The notes under the pieces were generated by a model, which saw nothing but the letters and a program-made list of their open reading frames with translations, did no database searches and was not told where the DNA came from. 64,000 nucleotides of DNA. Source: Erythrobacter sanguineus (GTDB lineage: Bacteria; Pseudomonadota; Alphaproteobacteria; Sphingomonadales; Sphingomonadaceae). The translations under genes were made by a program, and so were the position numbers. Where the stretch lies: assembly GCA_945878845.1 (NCBI GenBank), contig CAMCUB010000011.1:1-64000 (forward strand), given 5' to 3'. Below are positions 1 through 9,216 of the stretch, one piece after another. Positions within the stretch are counted from its first letter, which is position 1. Every line of letters starts with the position of its first letter.

Positions 1-213
1 CCTCGGTGCTGTTCCTCCGCTACGCTCCGGGCACCTGCGGATGCGCGTTCGCGCTTGCGGCCCGCCTTTCAGCGGGCCGGATCAGCGCCATCGATATCGG
101 TTTGTGCTGGTTCGGGCGCGAAGCGACCGCAAGGCCGAACGGCCGCCGCGCCTTATGGCGCGAAAGCCAAGCGGGCCGGATGGCCGGCGCCCGGCGCTTG
201 AGGGCGCAACAAA
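1..213. other. Intergenic tail downstream of the GMC oxidoreductase gene
   Basis: I see no convincing gene here; the ORFs on the track are high-GC shadows. It contains a 7-bp perfect inverted repeat (GGCCCGC, 6-nt loop, GCGGGCC; about 59-78), which may help end transcription of the minus-strand gene. It also holds one copy of a 20-nt string, CGCAAGGCCGAACGGCCGCC, that recurs near 25.8 kb. The window edge cuts this region. Confidence 0.5.
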
Positions 214-1803
214 CTACGCCCGTTCCGCTGCCATCACGAAGTCGGCGCACCTTTCGCCGATCATAATGCTCGGCGCGTTGGTGTTGCCGCTGACGAGTTT
301 GGGCATGATGCTCGCGTCCGCCACCCATAGGCCCTCGAGCCCGTTGAGCTTGAGCGTCGGATCGACCACCGCGTCCGCGTCCGCGCCCATGCGGCAAGTG
401 CCGACGGGGTGGTAGACGGTGTCGGCGCGGCTGCGGATGAGTTGGTCGAGCGCCGCGTCGTCATGGAGGTCGACGGGGTGGCGATCCTTCGGCCCGAAGG
501 CCTGCATCGGCGGGGCCTCGGCGATGCGGTGTGACAGGCGCACGCCCGCGCGCAAGACCGCCATGTCGCGCTCGTCATCGAGGAAGTTGGGGTCGATCAC
601 CGGCGCGGCCGCCGCATCATTGCTCCCCAGCCGCACCGTCCCCCGGCTCTCGGGCCGCAGCACGCAGGCGTGGAGCGAGAAGCCGTGCGCCGTCACCTTC
701 TCGCGCCCATGATCCTCGAGCACCGCGGGGACGAAGTGCCACTGCACATCGGGCGCAGGGCTATCGGGCATGACGGTCCAGAAGCCTCCCGCCTCGGCAT
801 AGGGCGTGGTCATCACGCCGGTGCGCTTGCGGCGGTGCTCGACGATCGCGGCGGCCATGCGCAGCGTGCCCTTGAGGGTGCTGCCGATGGGGACGTCGCT
901 CTCGGTCTCCCAGCCGGAGACGTAGTCGATATGGTCCTGGAGATTGCCGCCGACCGCGGGGCGATCGAGCACCACGTCGATCCCGTGCTCCTTGAGATGC
1001 GCGGCCGGGCCGATGCCGGAGAGCATCAGGATCTGAGGGCTATTGAACGCGCCTGCGCTCAGTACCACGCCGCGCCGCGCCAACAGCGTTTCGCGCTTGC
1101 CGCCGCGCTTGATCTGCACGCCGGTGACGCGCCCGGCCTCGATCACCAGCTTCTCGACCAGCGTATCGGTGCGCACTGCAAAGTTGCCGAGCTCGCGAAT
1201 CGGCTCCACGTAAGCGCGCGCCGCCGACCAGCGTTCGCCCTTGCGCTGGGTGACCTGGTAGAGCCCGAAGCCGTCCTGCCGCTCGCCGTTGAAATCGGCG
1301 TTGGTGCGCAGCTGCAACGCGGCTGCGGCATCGACGAAGGCGTGGCTGGTGGGGTTGGCGTGCTTCTGGTCGGAGACGAACAACGGCCCGCCCGCGCCGT
1401 GGAAGTCGTCACCCCCGCGCTCGTTCGCCTCGGCGCGCTTGAAATAGGGGAGCACGTCGTCATAGCCCCAGCCGGTGCAGCCCTCGGCCGCCCAGTTGTC
1501 GTAATCCCAGCGGTTGCCGCGGATATAGACCATCGCGTTGATCGCCGAGGAACCGCCCAGGCCCCTCCCGCGCGGCTGATAGCCGGTGCGCCCGTTCAGC
1601 CCCTTCTGCGGCACCGTCTCGTAGCGATAGTTCGCGTTCTTGAGTAGGAAGGGCATGAAGCCCGGCGTTTTCACAAGGATGTTATCGTTGCGCCCGCCCG
1701 CTTCGAGCAGGCACACCCGGCGCGTGCCGTCCACCGCGAGACGCCCCGCGACAGCGCTGCCCGCGCTGCCACCGCCGATGACGATGTAGTCGAAATTTTC
1801 CAT
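214..1803 (-). CDS. GMC family FAD-dependent oxidoreductase (choline dehydrogenase-like)
   Basis: 529 aa, the usual length for the glucose-methanol-choline family. It should be a flavoprotein oxidising an alcohol. The N-terminus carries the Rossmann FAD motif (IVIGGGSAGSAVAGRL), the GMC signature region follows (GRGLGGSSAINAM), and the C-terminal domain has HPVGTCRMG and VADASIMP, where the catalytic His region lies. The ATG is preceded by GGGAGAGA. A sterol-desaturase-like gene lies 24 nt upstream on the same strand, so the two may be co-transcribed. The substrate is unknown; relatives act on choline, alkyl alcohols or polyethylene glycol. Family call firm, substrate open. Confidence 0.9.
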   Translation of the reverse strand: MENFDYIVIGGGSAGSAVAGRLAVDGTRRVCLLEAGGRNDNILVKTPGFMPFLLKNANYRYETVPQKGLNGRTGYQPRGRGLGGSSAINAMVYIRGNRWDYDNWAAEGCTGWGYDDVLPYFKRAEANERGGDDFHGAGGPLFVSDQKHANPTSHAFVDAAAALQLRTNADFNGERQDGFGLYQVTQRKGERWSAARAYVEPIRELGNFAVRTDTLVEKLVIEAGRVTGVQIKRGGKRETLLARRGVVLSAGAFNSPQILMLSGIGPAAHLKEHGIDVVLDRPAVGGNLQDHIDYVSGWETESDVPIGSTLKGTLRMAAAIVEHRRKRTGVMTTPYAEAGGFWTVMPDSPAPDVQWHFVPAVLEDHGREKVTAHGFSLHACVLRPESRGTVRLGSNDAAAAPVIDPNFLDDERDMAVLRAGVRLSHRIAEAPPMQAFGPKDRHPVDLHDDAALDQLIRSRADTVYHPVGTCRMGADADAVVDPTLKLNGLEGLWVADASIMPKLVSGNTNAPSIMIGERCADFVMAAERA

Positions 1804-1827
1804 GATCTCTCCCTTTGGGCGGGGAGA

Positions 1828-2787
1828 TTAGGCAGCTTCTTGCGCGCCCGCAATCGGGTTTCGATCCGCCACTGAAGTTGCTTGCGGCGCAACAGTGCCG
1901 AGGCGTGCTTGCCACTTCGCTCGAATCATGTCGCTGGTCTCGCGGCTGCCGTCATGGCTCCAGCCGGGTTCGCGCAGGAGATAGGCAAGCTTGTGCTTCC
2001 ACGGCGCGCGCCAGATGTCGCTCAGCATGCCGATCCATTCGTGGAACACTGACCACAGCAGGTTGAAGCTGCCGAGCTGCTTGACGATCCCGTAGCGGAT
2101 TGTCTCGTCATCCACTTCCGGGGTGAAAGTGCCGAACATCTTGTCCCAGACGATGAACACGCCCGCGTAATTTGTGTCGAGATAGCGCGGGTTGGTCGCA
2201 TGGTGGACGCGGTGGTGCGAGGGCGTGTTCATCACCGCCTCGAACCACGCCGGCATGCGCTTGATCGCCTCGGTGTGGATCCAGAATTGGTAGATGAGGT
2301 TGAACCCGCCGCAGATCGCGATCATCGCCGGGTGGAAGCCCAAGAGCACCAGCGGCACCGCGAACAGGAAGCCGAAGGTGAACATCCCCGTCCACGTCTG
2401 CCGCAAGGCGGTGGAGAGGTTGTAGTGCTGCGAGGAATGGTGGTTCACATGGCTCGCCCACATCCAGCGGATGCGGTGCCCGGCGCGGTGAACCCAGTAA
2501 TATTTGAGATCGTCGAGCACGAAGCACAGCGGCCAGGCCCACCACACCGCCCACCACTCGGGGCCGAAATCGAAGATGCGGTAGTCGTAGGTCCGGATGA
2601 ACAGCGTCAGAGCAAAGCCGCCCAGCAGCGCGCCCGCCACGGTCGACCCCAGCCCGAACATGAGGCTGACGAGGGTGTCCGTGGGCTCATAGGCCTCGGG
2701 CGCGCGGAATTTCGCCCAGATCATCTCGGCGAGCACCGCCACCACGAACAGCGGCACGGCATATTGGGTGGGGTTGAAATCAGGCAT
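1828..2787 (-). CDS. Sterol desaturase / fatty acid hydroxylase superfamily membrane protein
   Basis: 319 aa, integral membrane di-iron oxygenase of the fatty acid hydroxylase superfamily. The histidine clusters that bind iron are visible: HRAGH near residue 120, HVNHHSSQHYN soon after, and a later SHHRVHH. Several hydrophobic segments flank them. Family members hydroxylate or desaturate sterols, fatty acids, ceramides or carotenoids in the membrane. The start overlaps the end of the upstream small gene by 8 nt, suggesting translational coupling. The exact substrate cannot be told; a lipid role is plausible in a sphingolipid-making organism. Confidence 0.88.
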   Translation of the reverse strand: MPDFNPTQYAVPLFVVAVLAEMIWAKFRAPEAYEPTDTLVSLMFGLGSTVAGALLGGFALTLFIRTYDYRIFDFGPEWWAVWWAWPLCFVLDDLKYYWVHRAGHRIRWMWASHVNHHSSQHYNLSTALRQTWTGMFTFGFLFAVPLVLLGFHPAMIAICGGFNLIYQFWIHTEAIKRMPAWFEAVMNTPSHHRVHHATNPRYLDTNYAGVFIVWDKMFGTFTPEVDDETIRYGIVKQLGSFNLLWSVFHEWIGMLSDIWRAPWKHKLAYLLREPGWSHDGSRETSDMIRAKWQARLGTVAPQATSVADRNPIAGAQEAA

Positions 2788-3199
2788 GTTGCGCCACGTT
2801 TAGCCCATTGATCGCGTCGGCCCAAGCCTCGGGATCGGGGAGAGTGAGGAAGACCGTGCCGAAGCGAGGTTCGCCCGGATCGACGACGAGATTGAATTCG
2901 CCCGGCTGGTCGTCCAGCCGCGCCGTGGCTCCGGGGCCGAGCACGCGGCCGGCGAAGCGGTTGCCGTGGCGCTTGATGACCATGATCCGCCCCGCGCCGT
3001 CACGGGCGAGCGCGCTTGCCCCCTCGGCATCGTAGGCGGCGGTGACTGGCGCGAACCCATCCTCGATCTCGCCAGCGGCGCGGCGCACGGCTTCGTCGCT
3101 ATCCAGCCGCGGGGTGCCGCCGAGCTTCAGCCACCACGCGAGCCCCGCCAGCGCGAGAATCGCGACCAGCGAGCCGGCGGTCTGGACGAGCAGTGCCAT
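2780..3199 (-). CDS. Hypothetical single-pass membrane protein
   Basis: 139 aa. One N-terminal hydrophobic segment (about residues 6-25, LVAILALAGLAWWL) is followed by a soluble domain, so it is probably anchored in the inner membrane with the domain outside. I recognise no catalytic motif. It sits between the TIGR01244 protein (12 nt upstream) and the sterol-desaturase gene (8-nt overlap) and is probably part of one minus-strand operon. Function unknown; co-occurrence with a membrane hydroxylase is the only clue. Confidence 0.7.
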   Translation of the reverse strand: MALLVQTAGSLVAILALAGLAWWLKLGGTPRLDSDEAVRRAAGEIEDGFAPVTAAYDAEGASALARDGAGRIMVIKRHGNRFAGRVLGPGATARLDDQPGEFNLVVDPGEPRFGTVFLTLPDPEAWADAINGLNVAQHA

Positions 3200-3211
3200 G
3201 CGAGGAGCGCC

Positions 3212-3643
3212 TCAGCGCGCGGCTAGCATGTCGATCATCGCGCGAATCGGGCTGACATCATAGCCTGCCTGCGCGGCGGTGCGGGCGATGGTCTCGGGGT
3301 TCTCGCCCTGCTTGGCCGAGGCCAGCGCCCACAGCAGGGTCGAGCGCGTGCCCGACCGGCAATAGGCGAGAATCGGCCCTTCGGCCTGCTCCATCGCGGC
3401 GATCATCGCATCGACCTGCGGCTCGCTGAAGCCCGAATGGCCGATGGGAATGGCGACATAGTTCAGCCCTGCCGCGGCCGCCGCCGCTTCGATCGCGTCG
3501 CCCTGCGGTGCCGAGGGCTCCTCTCCGTCGGGGCGATTGTTAACGATGGTGTTGACACCAAGCGCGGCGGCAGCGGCAATATCGTCCAGTGCAAGCTGCG
3601 GGCTCACCAACACATTTTCGTTGAGGCGGCGAAAATCGCTCAT
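3212..3643 (-). CDS. TIGR01244 / DUF442 phosphatase-like sulfurtransferase family protein
   Basis: 143 aa, matching the TIGR01244 (DUF442, Blh-like N-terminal) family, which has a dual-specificity-phosphatase fold. The P-loop is visible as YCRSGTRST near residue 95, with the catalytic Cys and Arg in a CxxGxR arrangement. An IVNNRPDGEEP segment near residue 33 is also typical. In other bacteria this domain is fused to, or lies next to, sulfide-handling enzymes; here it stands alone. First gene of the minus-strand run ending with the GMC oxidoreductase. The biochemical role is not established. Confidence 0.85.
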   Translation of the reverse strand: MSDFRRLNENVLVSPQLALDDIAAAAALGVNTIVNNRPDGEEPSAPQGDAIEAAAAAAGLNYVAIPIGHSGFSEPQVDAMIAAMEQAEGPILAYCRSGTRSTLLWALASAKQGENPETIARTAAQAGYDVSPIRAMIDMLAAR

Positions 3644-3901
3644 GCTGTCGTCCTGCTATTGTGTGAAGTGTGCCGTGCCCTCATGCCCAAAGCCCGGCAT
3701 GCGCACAAGCGTCCGCGCGAGGGCCTGCGGGCGTGCGCCGGGTGTCCGGTTATTTCGTTCGCAAAGCACGCTTTTGTGCGCTATATCGGAAGCTACGCGC
3801 GCTGCCGGACCACAAGCTCGGCGCGCCTGTGTCCGGTGCGGCTCACTGTCCACGACATCGGCGCATTGGAGGACTGGCAGTGGCAAGGTACGTACTGACT
3901 T

Positions 3902-4687
3902 ATGGGTTACGATAGGGGACGCCGGCGCGGCCGCGACAAGCGCGACGGTTTCGGCGAAGATGGCTTCGATCCGTTTGGCGGCGGGAATGACGGTTTCCCG
4001 CCCCGCGACTTTGGCGGTGGCGGTGATCGCTTTGGCGGTGGCGGCGACCGGTTCGGTGGCGGCGGTGGCGGTGATCGCTTCGGCGGCGGCGGCGGCGGCC
4101 CGCGCGGCGGTGGCGGCGGCTTCGGCGGCGGAGGCCCGCGTGGCCCCGGCGGCCCGGGCGGCGGCGGTGCTGGCGGCGGCGGTTTCAGCCGCATGCCCGC
4201 CCAGATCGTCGGCACCGGCAAGGGCACGGTGAAGTTCTTCAATGTCCAGAAAGGCTTCGGCTTCATCCAGCAGGATGGCGGCGGTGAAGATGTCTTCGTC
4301 CACATCAGCGCGGTCGAACGCGCCGGTCTCGAAGGCCTCGCCGAAGGACAGGAGCTCCAGTACAACCTCGTGGATCGCGGCGGCAAAGTGTCGGCGCAGG
4401 ACCTGCAGGTCGTGGGTGACGTGATCGCCGTCGCGGCCAAGCCTGCCGCTCCGAGTCGCGAGCTGACCGGTGAGCGCGCCAAGGGCACGGTCAAGTTCTT
4501 CAACGCGATGAAGGGCTTCGGCTTCCTTGTGCGTGATGACGGCCAGCCGGATGCCTTCGTGCACATCAGCGCAGTCGAACGTTCGGGCCTCACCGCCTTG
4601 AACGAAGGCGAGCGCTACGAATTCGATCTCGAAGTCGATCGACGCGGAAAGTACTCCGCCGTCAATCTGGCACCGATCGAAGGCTGA
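3902..4687 (+). CDS. Cold-shock domain protein with Gly/Arg-rich N-terminus and two CSDs
   Basis: 261 aa. Residues about 1-100 are a charged then glycine-rich low-complexity segment (repeats of GGGGDRFGGG and GPRGGGG). Two cold-shock domains follow, each with its RNP motifs: GTVKFFNVQKGFGFI with DVFVHIS, then GTVKFFNAMKGFGFL with DAFVHIS. It should bind single-stranded RNA or DNA and may act as an RNA chaperone. Alphaproteobacterial CspA proteins often have two CSDs; the long RGG-like head is more distinctive. ATG 3902 is used because the MGYDRGRRRG start opens the basic head. A hairpin follows the stop. Antisense ORFs across it are GC shadows. Confidence 0.93.
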   Translation: MGYDRGRRRGRDKRDGFGEDGFDPFGGGNDGFPPRDFGGGGDRFGGGGDRFGGGGGGDRFGGGGGGPRGGGGGFGGGGPRGPGGPGGGGAGGGGFSRMPAQIVGTGKGTVKFFNVQKGFGFIQQDGGGEDVFVHISAVERAGLEGLAEGQELQYNLVDRGGKVSAQDLQVVGDVIAVAAKPAAPSRELTGERAKGTVKFFNAMKGFGFLVRDDGQPDAFVHISAVERSGLTALNEGERYEFDLEVDRRGKYSAVNLAPIEG

Positions 4688-4750
4688 CCCGGCCCGGACC
4701 GCTCCCCGCGGTTTGACTGAGGGGAAGCGGAAGATTAAACGGTAAAGCGG

Positions 4751-4790
4751 ATGGCGGCTCTGGTTCAGGGCCGCCATTTGCGTTTCATTT
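4751..4790 (+). terminator. Probable rho-independent terminator after the cold-shock gene
   Basis: An 8-bp perfect stem (ATGGCGGC ... GCCGCCAT, positions 4751-4758 and 4770-4777) is followed by a T-rich stretch (TTGCGTTTCATTT). It sits 64 nt after the cold-shock stop codon and before argD. Confidence 0.6.
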
Positions 4791-4823
4791 CCCCGCCTTT
4801 TTCAATTTCAGGATGCAAAGCCC

Positions 4824-6020
4824 ATGTCGATTACACCGCTCATGCCCGTCTATCCGCGTTGCGGTGTCCGGCCGGTGCGCGGCGAGCACTGCCATCTGAT
4901 CGGTGAGGACGGCACCCGCTACCTCGATTTCGCGAGCGGCATCGCGGTCAACCTGCTCGGCCATTCGCATGAAGGCCTGATCGGCGCGATCCAGCAGCAG
5001 GCCGCGACGCTGATGCATGTCTCGAACCTCTACGGCAGCCCGCAGGGCGAGAAACTGGCGCAGTGGCTGGTCGACAAGACCTTCGGCGATACGGTGTTCT
5101 TCACCAATTCGGGCGCCGAGGCGGTCGAGGCAGCGATCAAGACCGCGCGCGCCTATCACCAGAACGGGGAAGGGGGCGACAAGAACCGCTTCGAGCTGAT
5201 CACCTTCCACAACGCCTTCCACGGCCGCACGATGGCGACCATCTCGGCGTCGAATCAGGAAAAGATGCACCACGGCTTCTCGCCGCTGCTCGCCGGGTTC
5301 AAATATGCGCCCTTCGATAATCTCGAAGCGGCCAAGGCGCTGATCGGCCCGAACACCGCGGGCTTCCTGGTCGAGCCGATCCAGGGTGAGGGCGGGATTC
5401 GCCCCGCTTCGCCCGAGTTCATGCACGGCCTGCGCAAGCTCGCCGACGAGCTCGATCTGATGCTGGTGCTGGATGAAGTGCAGTGCGGCGTCGCGCGCAC
5501 GGGCAAGCTCTATGCCTATGAGCATTACGGGATCGAGCCCGACATCCTCGCCACCGCCAAGGGCATCGGCGGCGGCTTCCCGCTCGGCGCCTGCATCGCG
5601 ACCGAAAAGGCCGCGCGCGGGATGACCTTCGGCACCCACGGATCGACCTATGGCGGCAACCCGCTCGCCATGGCAGCGGGAACGGCGGTGATGGAGGCGG
5701 TCGCCAACGACGCGTTCCTCGCCGAGGTCGCCGACAAGGGCGAGCGTCTGCGCGCGCGGCTCGAACAGTTCATCGGCAACTACCCCGAGCTGTTCGAACT
5801 GGTGCGGGGTAAGGGCCTGATGCTCGGCCTCAAGATGAAGATGGAGAGCCGCCCGTTCTACGTCCACCTGCGCGACCATCACCAGCTGCTGACCGTGGCT
5901 GCGGGCGACAACACGATCCGCATCATCCCGCCGCTGGTGATCGGTGACGCGGAGATCGAAGAGTTCTTCGACAAGCTCTCCGCAGGCGCGGCGAGCTTCA
6001 AGGTGCCTGAACCGGCATGA
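4824..6020 (+). CDS. argD: Acetylornithine/succinyldiaminopimelate aminotransferase
   Basis: 398 aa class-III PLP aminotransferase. In arginine synthesis it converts N-acetylglutamate semialdehyde to N-acetylornithine; the same enzyme type can act in lysine synthesis. Visible motifs: the N-terminal [15 protein letters not shown], the phosphate-binding [27 protein letters not shown] with the PLP-binding Asp, and the Schiff-base lysine in [14 protein letters not shown]. The stop overlaps the argF start by 4 nt (ATGA), the conserved alphaproteobacterial argD-argF-hslO order. Length and motifs are typical. Confidence 0.95.
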   Translation: MSITPLMPVYPRCGVRPVRGEHCHLIGEDGTRYLDFASGIAVNLLGHSHEGLIGAIQQQAATLMHVSNLYGSPQGEKLAQWLVDKTFGDTVFFTNSGAEAVEAAIKTARAYHQNGEGGDKNRFELITFHNAFHGRTMATISASNQEKMHHGFSPLLAGFKYAPFDNLEAAKALIGPNTAGFLVEPIQGEGGIRPASPEFMHGLRKLADELDLMLVLDEVQCGVARTGKLYAYEHYGIEPDILATAKGIGGGFPLGACIATEKAARGMTFGTHGSTYGGNPLAMAAGTAVMEAVANDAFLAEVADKGERLRARLEQFIGNYPELFELVRGKGLMLGLKMKMESRPFYVHLRDHHQLLTVAAGDNTIRIIPPLVIGDAEIEEFFDKLSAGAASFKVPEPA

Positions 6021-6967
6021 CGGAGGGTGGGGGCACCTATCGCCATTTCATCGACCTCGGCGATGCCGGGGGCGATGCCATCGCGGCGATGATCAATGAT
6101 GCGATCGACCGCAAGGCGGCGCGCGTCGGCTTGCCAAAGGGCGCGCCCGACGCCGACGCGCCGCTCAAGGGCCGCGTGCTGGCGCTGGTGTTCGAGAAAA
6201 ACTCGACCCGCACCCGCGTCAGCTTCGACATTGCGATGCGCCAGCTTGGCGGCACAGTGCTGCTGCTCGATTCGGCCTCGAGCCAGTTGGGGCGCGGCGA
6301 GAGCATCGCCGACACCGCCCGCGTGCTCAGCCGGATGGTCGACGGCATCATGCTGCGGACCGACGATCACGCCAAGATCGAGGAAATGGCGGCCCATGCC
6401 AGCGTGCCGGTGATCAACGGCCTCACCGACATGTCGCACCCCTGCCAGATCGTCGCCGACCTGCTCACCGTGATCGAACACGGCAAGGCGCTCCCGGGCC
6501 TTGAGGTCGCATGGTTCGGGGATGGCAACAACGTGCTGCACTCGATCCTCGAAGCGGCGGGGCTGATGAAGTTCAACGTCCGTGTGGCGGTGCCTGCGGG
6601 CTACGAGCCTGATCCGGCCTTCGTCGCACTGGCGCGCGCGGGCGGGGCGACGGTCACTTTGACTCAGGACGCAGCATCAGCGGCGCGCGGGGCGGACGTG
6701 ATCGTCACCGACACCTGGGTCTCGATGGGCCAAGCCCATGCCGAGGAAAAGCTCGCCGCGATGGCGCCCTATCAGGTGAACGCGGCGCTGATGGCCGAGG
6801 CCAAGCCCGATGCCGTCTTCCTCCACTGCCTGCCCGCGCATGTCGGCGAGGAAGTCAGCGAAGAGGTGTTCGAAGGCCCGCATTCCGTGGTGTTCGACGA
6901 GGCCGAAAACCGCATCCACGCGCAGAAATCGGTGCTGCTGTGGGCCTTCGGAATGCTTGGGCACTGA
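6017..6967 (+). CDS. argF: Ornithine carbamoyltransferase
   Basis: 316 aa. Transfers a carbamoyl group from carbamoyl phosphate to ornithine, giving citrulline for arginine synthesis in the cytoplasm. The carbamoyl-phosphate site ([12 protein letters not shown]), the HPCQ motif and the catalytic HCLPAH near the C-terminus are all present. It begins inside the argD stop codon, so the two are translationally coupled. hslO follows after 44 nt. No truncation or odd residue seen. Confidence 0.96.
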   Translation: MTEGGGTYRHFIDLGDAGGDAIAAMINDAIDRKAARVGLPKGAPDADAPLKGRVLALVFEKNSTRTRVSFDIAMRQLGGTVLLLDSASSQLGRGESIADTARVLSRMVDGIMLRTDDHAKIEEMAAHASVPVINGLTDMSHPCQIVADLLTVIEHGKALPGLEVAWFGDGNNVLHSILEAAGLMKFNVRVAVPAGYEPDPAFVALARAGGATVTLTQDAASAARGADVIVTDTWVSMGQAHAEEKLAAMAPYQVNAALMAEAKPDAVFLHCLPAHVGEEVSEEVFEGPHSVVFDEAENRIHAQKSVLLWAFGMLGH

Positions 6968-7011
6968 CGGGGGGGTTTCGCGCAAGGGCAAGTGTCCCCA
7001 TATGGCGGCGC

Positions 7012-7911
7012 ATGACTGACACGGCCTACGCACCTGAGACATTTTCCGACACGCTGATGAGCTTCACCCTGCCTGCGCGCCATGCGCGCGGGCGGGTGGT
7101 GCGGATGGAGGGCGTCCTCGAAGAGGTGCTCTCCGCACATGATTATCCCGCCCCGATCACCCACCTTCTGGGCGAGGCGCTGGTGCTGGGCGCGCTGATG
7201 GGCGGGCTGCTCAAGGGCGAGAACGCGCAGATGACCCTGCAGGCGCAGACCCAGGGCGGGATCGTCAAGCTGCTGGTGTGCGATTATCGCGCGGGCGCGG
7301 TGCGCGGCTATGCCGATTTCGACGGCGAGCGGCTGGCTACGCTCGGCGCAAACCCGAGCCTCGCGGCGCTGTTCGGCGAGGGCTATCTCGCGATCACCTT
7401 CGAGACCGAGGGCCGCGAGCGCTATCAGGGCATCGTCCCGCTCGAGGGCGACAGCCTGGCCGAGGCGTGCGAGAGCTATTTCAGCCAGTCCGAACAGATC
7501 CCGACGCTGATCCGCGTCGCCAGCCGCGCCGGCACCGGCGGGCGCATGGCCGCCGGGCTGCTGGTGCAACACCTCCCCGACGGCGAGGAAGGGCGCGAGC
7601 GGCTCCACGTCCGGCTCGAGCACCCCGATTGGGAGCATGTCGCGGTGCTGGCGGGGACGATCAGCCATGACGAGCTGCTCGATGCAGGCCTGTCGCTGGA
7701 AGGAATCGCGTGGCGGCTGTTCCACGAGGAACCCGAAGTGCGCGTCCAGCCCGGCGCTGCCCTGTCGCGCGGGTGCCGCTGTTCCTCGGCGCATTACGAG
7801 ACGATAATCGCTCGCTTCCCGGCAGACGAGCAGGATGCGATGCGCGGCCCCGACGGGATCGTCGCGGTCGACTGCGCGTTCTGTTCCAAGACGTTCGCGC
7901 TGGCGATCTGA
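7012..7911 (+). CDS. hslO: Redox-regulated chaperone Hsp33
   Basis: 299 aa. Hsp33 is a cytoplasmic holdase activated when oxidation releases its zinc. The four zinc-binding cysteines are visible near the C-terminus as CRC (around residue 260) and CAFC (around residue 293). The track starts the ORF at 6940 inside argF; I prefer ATG 7012 because MTDTAYAPETFSDTLMSF matches the family N-terminus. Follows argD-argF in the order usual for alphaproteobacteria. Confidence 0.93.
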   Translation: MTDTAYAPETFSDTLMSFTLPARHARGRVVRMEGVLEEVLSAHDYPAPITHLLGEALVLGALMGGLLKGENAQMTLQAQTQGGIVKLLVCDYRAGAVRGYADFDGERLATLGANPSLAALFGEGYLAITFETEGRERYQGIVPLEGDSLAEACESYFSQSEQIPTLIRVASRAGTGGRMAAGLLVQHLPDGEEGRERLHVRLEHPDWEHVAVLAGTISHDELLDAGLSLEGIAWRLFHEEPEVRVQPGAALSRGCRCSSAHYETIIARFPADEQDAMRGPDGIVAVDCAFCSKTFALAI

Positions 7912-7996
7912 CGCTTGGTCGAAAACTTCGCAACATGCGTGAGGATGCGTCCAATTTTTGCAAGGCGTGGCTGCGCAAAGCTGGCATGAGGGCCGC

Positions 7997-8416
7997 ATGA
8001 TCAAATGGACTGACAGCAGGAAGCGGATCGGGGCGCTGGCGCTCGCCGGGGCTGGCGTGGTGCTCGGTCTTGCCGTGCCGGTGCTGGCACAGGGCAACGG
8101 GCTCGCCATGCTCGGCACGCTCGCCAAGGGCGAATGGACCATCCGCCAGCGCAGCGGCGCGCCCGAACGCAAGATCTGCGTAAAGTCGGGCGCGGAGCTC
8201 ATCCAGCTGATGCACCGCGAAAGCGGGTGCAGCCAGTTCGTGGTCGAGGACGGAGCGGCGCGGGTGACGGTGCAGTATACTTGCCCCGGCAATGGCTATG
8301 GCCGCACCAGCATCCGCCGCGAAACGCCCGCGCTGGTGCAGCTCGAAAGCCAAGGGATCGAGAGCCGCACGCCCTTCCAGCTGACCGCCGAGGCGCGCCG
8401 CACCGGCACGTGCTGA
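7997..8416 (+). CDS. Small secreted protein, DUF3617-like
   Basis: 139 aa from ATG 7997. It begins with a basic stretch and a hydrophobic core ending in VPVLAQG, a likely Sec signal peptide cleaved after ALA-type residues. The mature part holds four cysteines and the pattern of DUF3617-type proteins (a GEWTIRQ start, KICVKS, a central SGCSQF, final TC), which are periplasmic and of unknown function. The track start at 7958 lies in the hslO-queC gap and adds non-homologous residues. Family assignment is by pattern only. Confidence 0.7.
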   Translation: MIKWTDSRKRIGALALAGAGVVLGLAVPVLAQGNGLAMLGTLAKGEWTIRQRSGAPERKICVKSGAELIQLMHRESGCSQFVVEDGAARVTVQYTCPGNGYGRTSIRRETPALVQLESQGIESRTPFQLTAEARRTGTC

Positions 8417-8475
8417 CAGGGCCAGGCTGATGGGGCCGCATTGCCTTTGCGCGAGCCCATGATAGGGCCGCGAGG

Positions 8476-9168
8476 ATGACTGATCCCGCACAAACCCAGC
8501 CGCTCGCCGTGGTGCTGCTTTCGGGCGGGCTCGATTCGATGGTGACCGCCGCGTTGGCGCAGGAGGCGGGCTTCGCCGTCCACGCGCTGAGCGTCGACTA
8601 TGGCCAACGGCACAAGCTCGAGCTGCAATCGGCCGCGCGCATCGCGCAGAAGCTGGGCCTCGCGCGTCACACCCCGATCGCGCTTGACTTGCGGGCCTTC
8701 GGCGGATCGGCGCTGACCGACAGCATCGATGTGCCCAAGGGCGGCGTCGGCGACGACATCCCGGTGACCTATGTGCCCGCGCGCAATCTCGTGTTCCTTG
8801 CGCTGACGACGGCCTGCGCCGAGGCGGCGGGGGCGCGTGATGTGTTCATCGGGGTCAATGCGCTCGACTATTCGGGCTATCCCGATTGCCGGCCCGAGTT
8901 CATCTCCAGCTTCGCCGAAACCGCGCGGCTCGGCACCAAGGCGGGGGTTGAGGGCGCGCCGTTCACGATCCACGCGCCGCTCCAGCACATGACCAAGGCC
9001 GACATCGCCCGCGAATGCGCGCGGCTGGGGCTCGACCCGGCGTGGAGCTGGTCGTGCTATGATCCGACACCGGACGGTCTGGCCTGCGGGCTGTGCGACT
9101 CATGCCGTCTGCGGAAAAAGGGTTTTGCCGAGGCGGGTATTGTCGATAGCACCCGCTATAACGCCTGA
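8476..9168 (+). CDS. queC: 7-cyano-7-deazaguanine synthase
   Basis: 230 aa. Makes preQ0 from 7-carboxy-7-deazaguanine using ATP and ammonia, a step in queuosine tRNA modification. The ATP pyrophosphatase PP-loop is present at the N-terminus ([13 protein letters not shown]), the central [10 protein letters not shown] is typical, and the zinc-binding cysteines lie at the C-terminus ([17 protein letters not shown]). No other queuosine gene is adjacent and no preQ1 riboswitch was recognised upstream. Confidence 0.95.
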   Translation: MTDPAQTQPLAVVLLSGGLDSMVTAALAQEAGFAVHALSVDYGQRHKLELQSAARIAQKLGLARHTPIALDLRAFGGSALTDSIDVPKGGVGDDIPVTYVPARNLVFLALTTACAEAAGARDVFIGVNALDYSGYPDCRPEFISSFAETARLGTKAGVEGAPFTIHAPLQHMTKADIARECARLGLDPAWSWSCYDPTPDGLACGLCDSCRLRKKGFAEAGIVDSTRYNA

Positions 9169-9216
9169 CCGGCCGCGCGCCGTTCTCAGACAAGTATAAG
9201 GGATAGGGGATCGATT

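Noticed and set aside
670-1647. 325-aa plus-strand ORF opposite the GMC oxidoreductase
   Set aside because: No family features; the minus strand has complete FAD and GMC motifs.
1801-1830. Hairpin TCTCTCCCTTTGGGCGGGGAGA near the GMC start as an operator
   Set aside because: On the minus strand this is mainly the GGGAGAGA ribosome site; a similar string before the molybdopterin gene is explained the same way.
3656-4777. 373-aa antisense ORF over the cold-shock gene
   Set aside because: Its Ala-rich low-complexity body is just the complement of the glycine-rich head and the two cold-shock domains.
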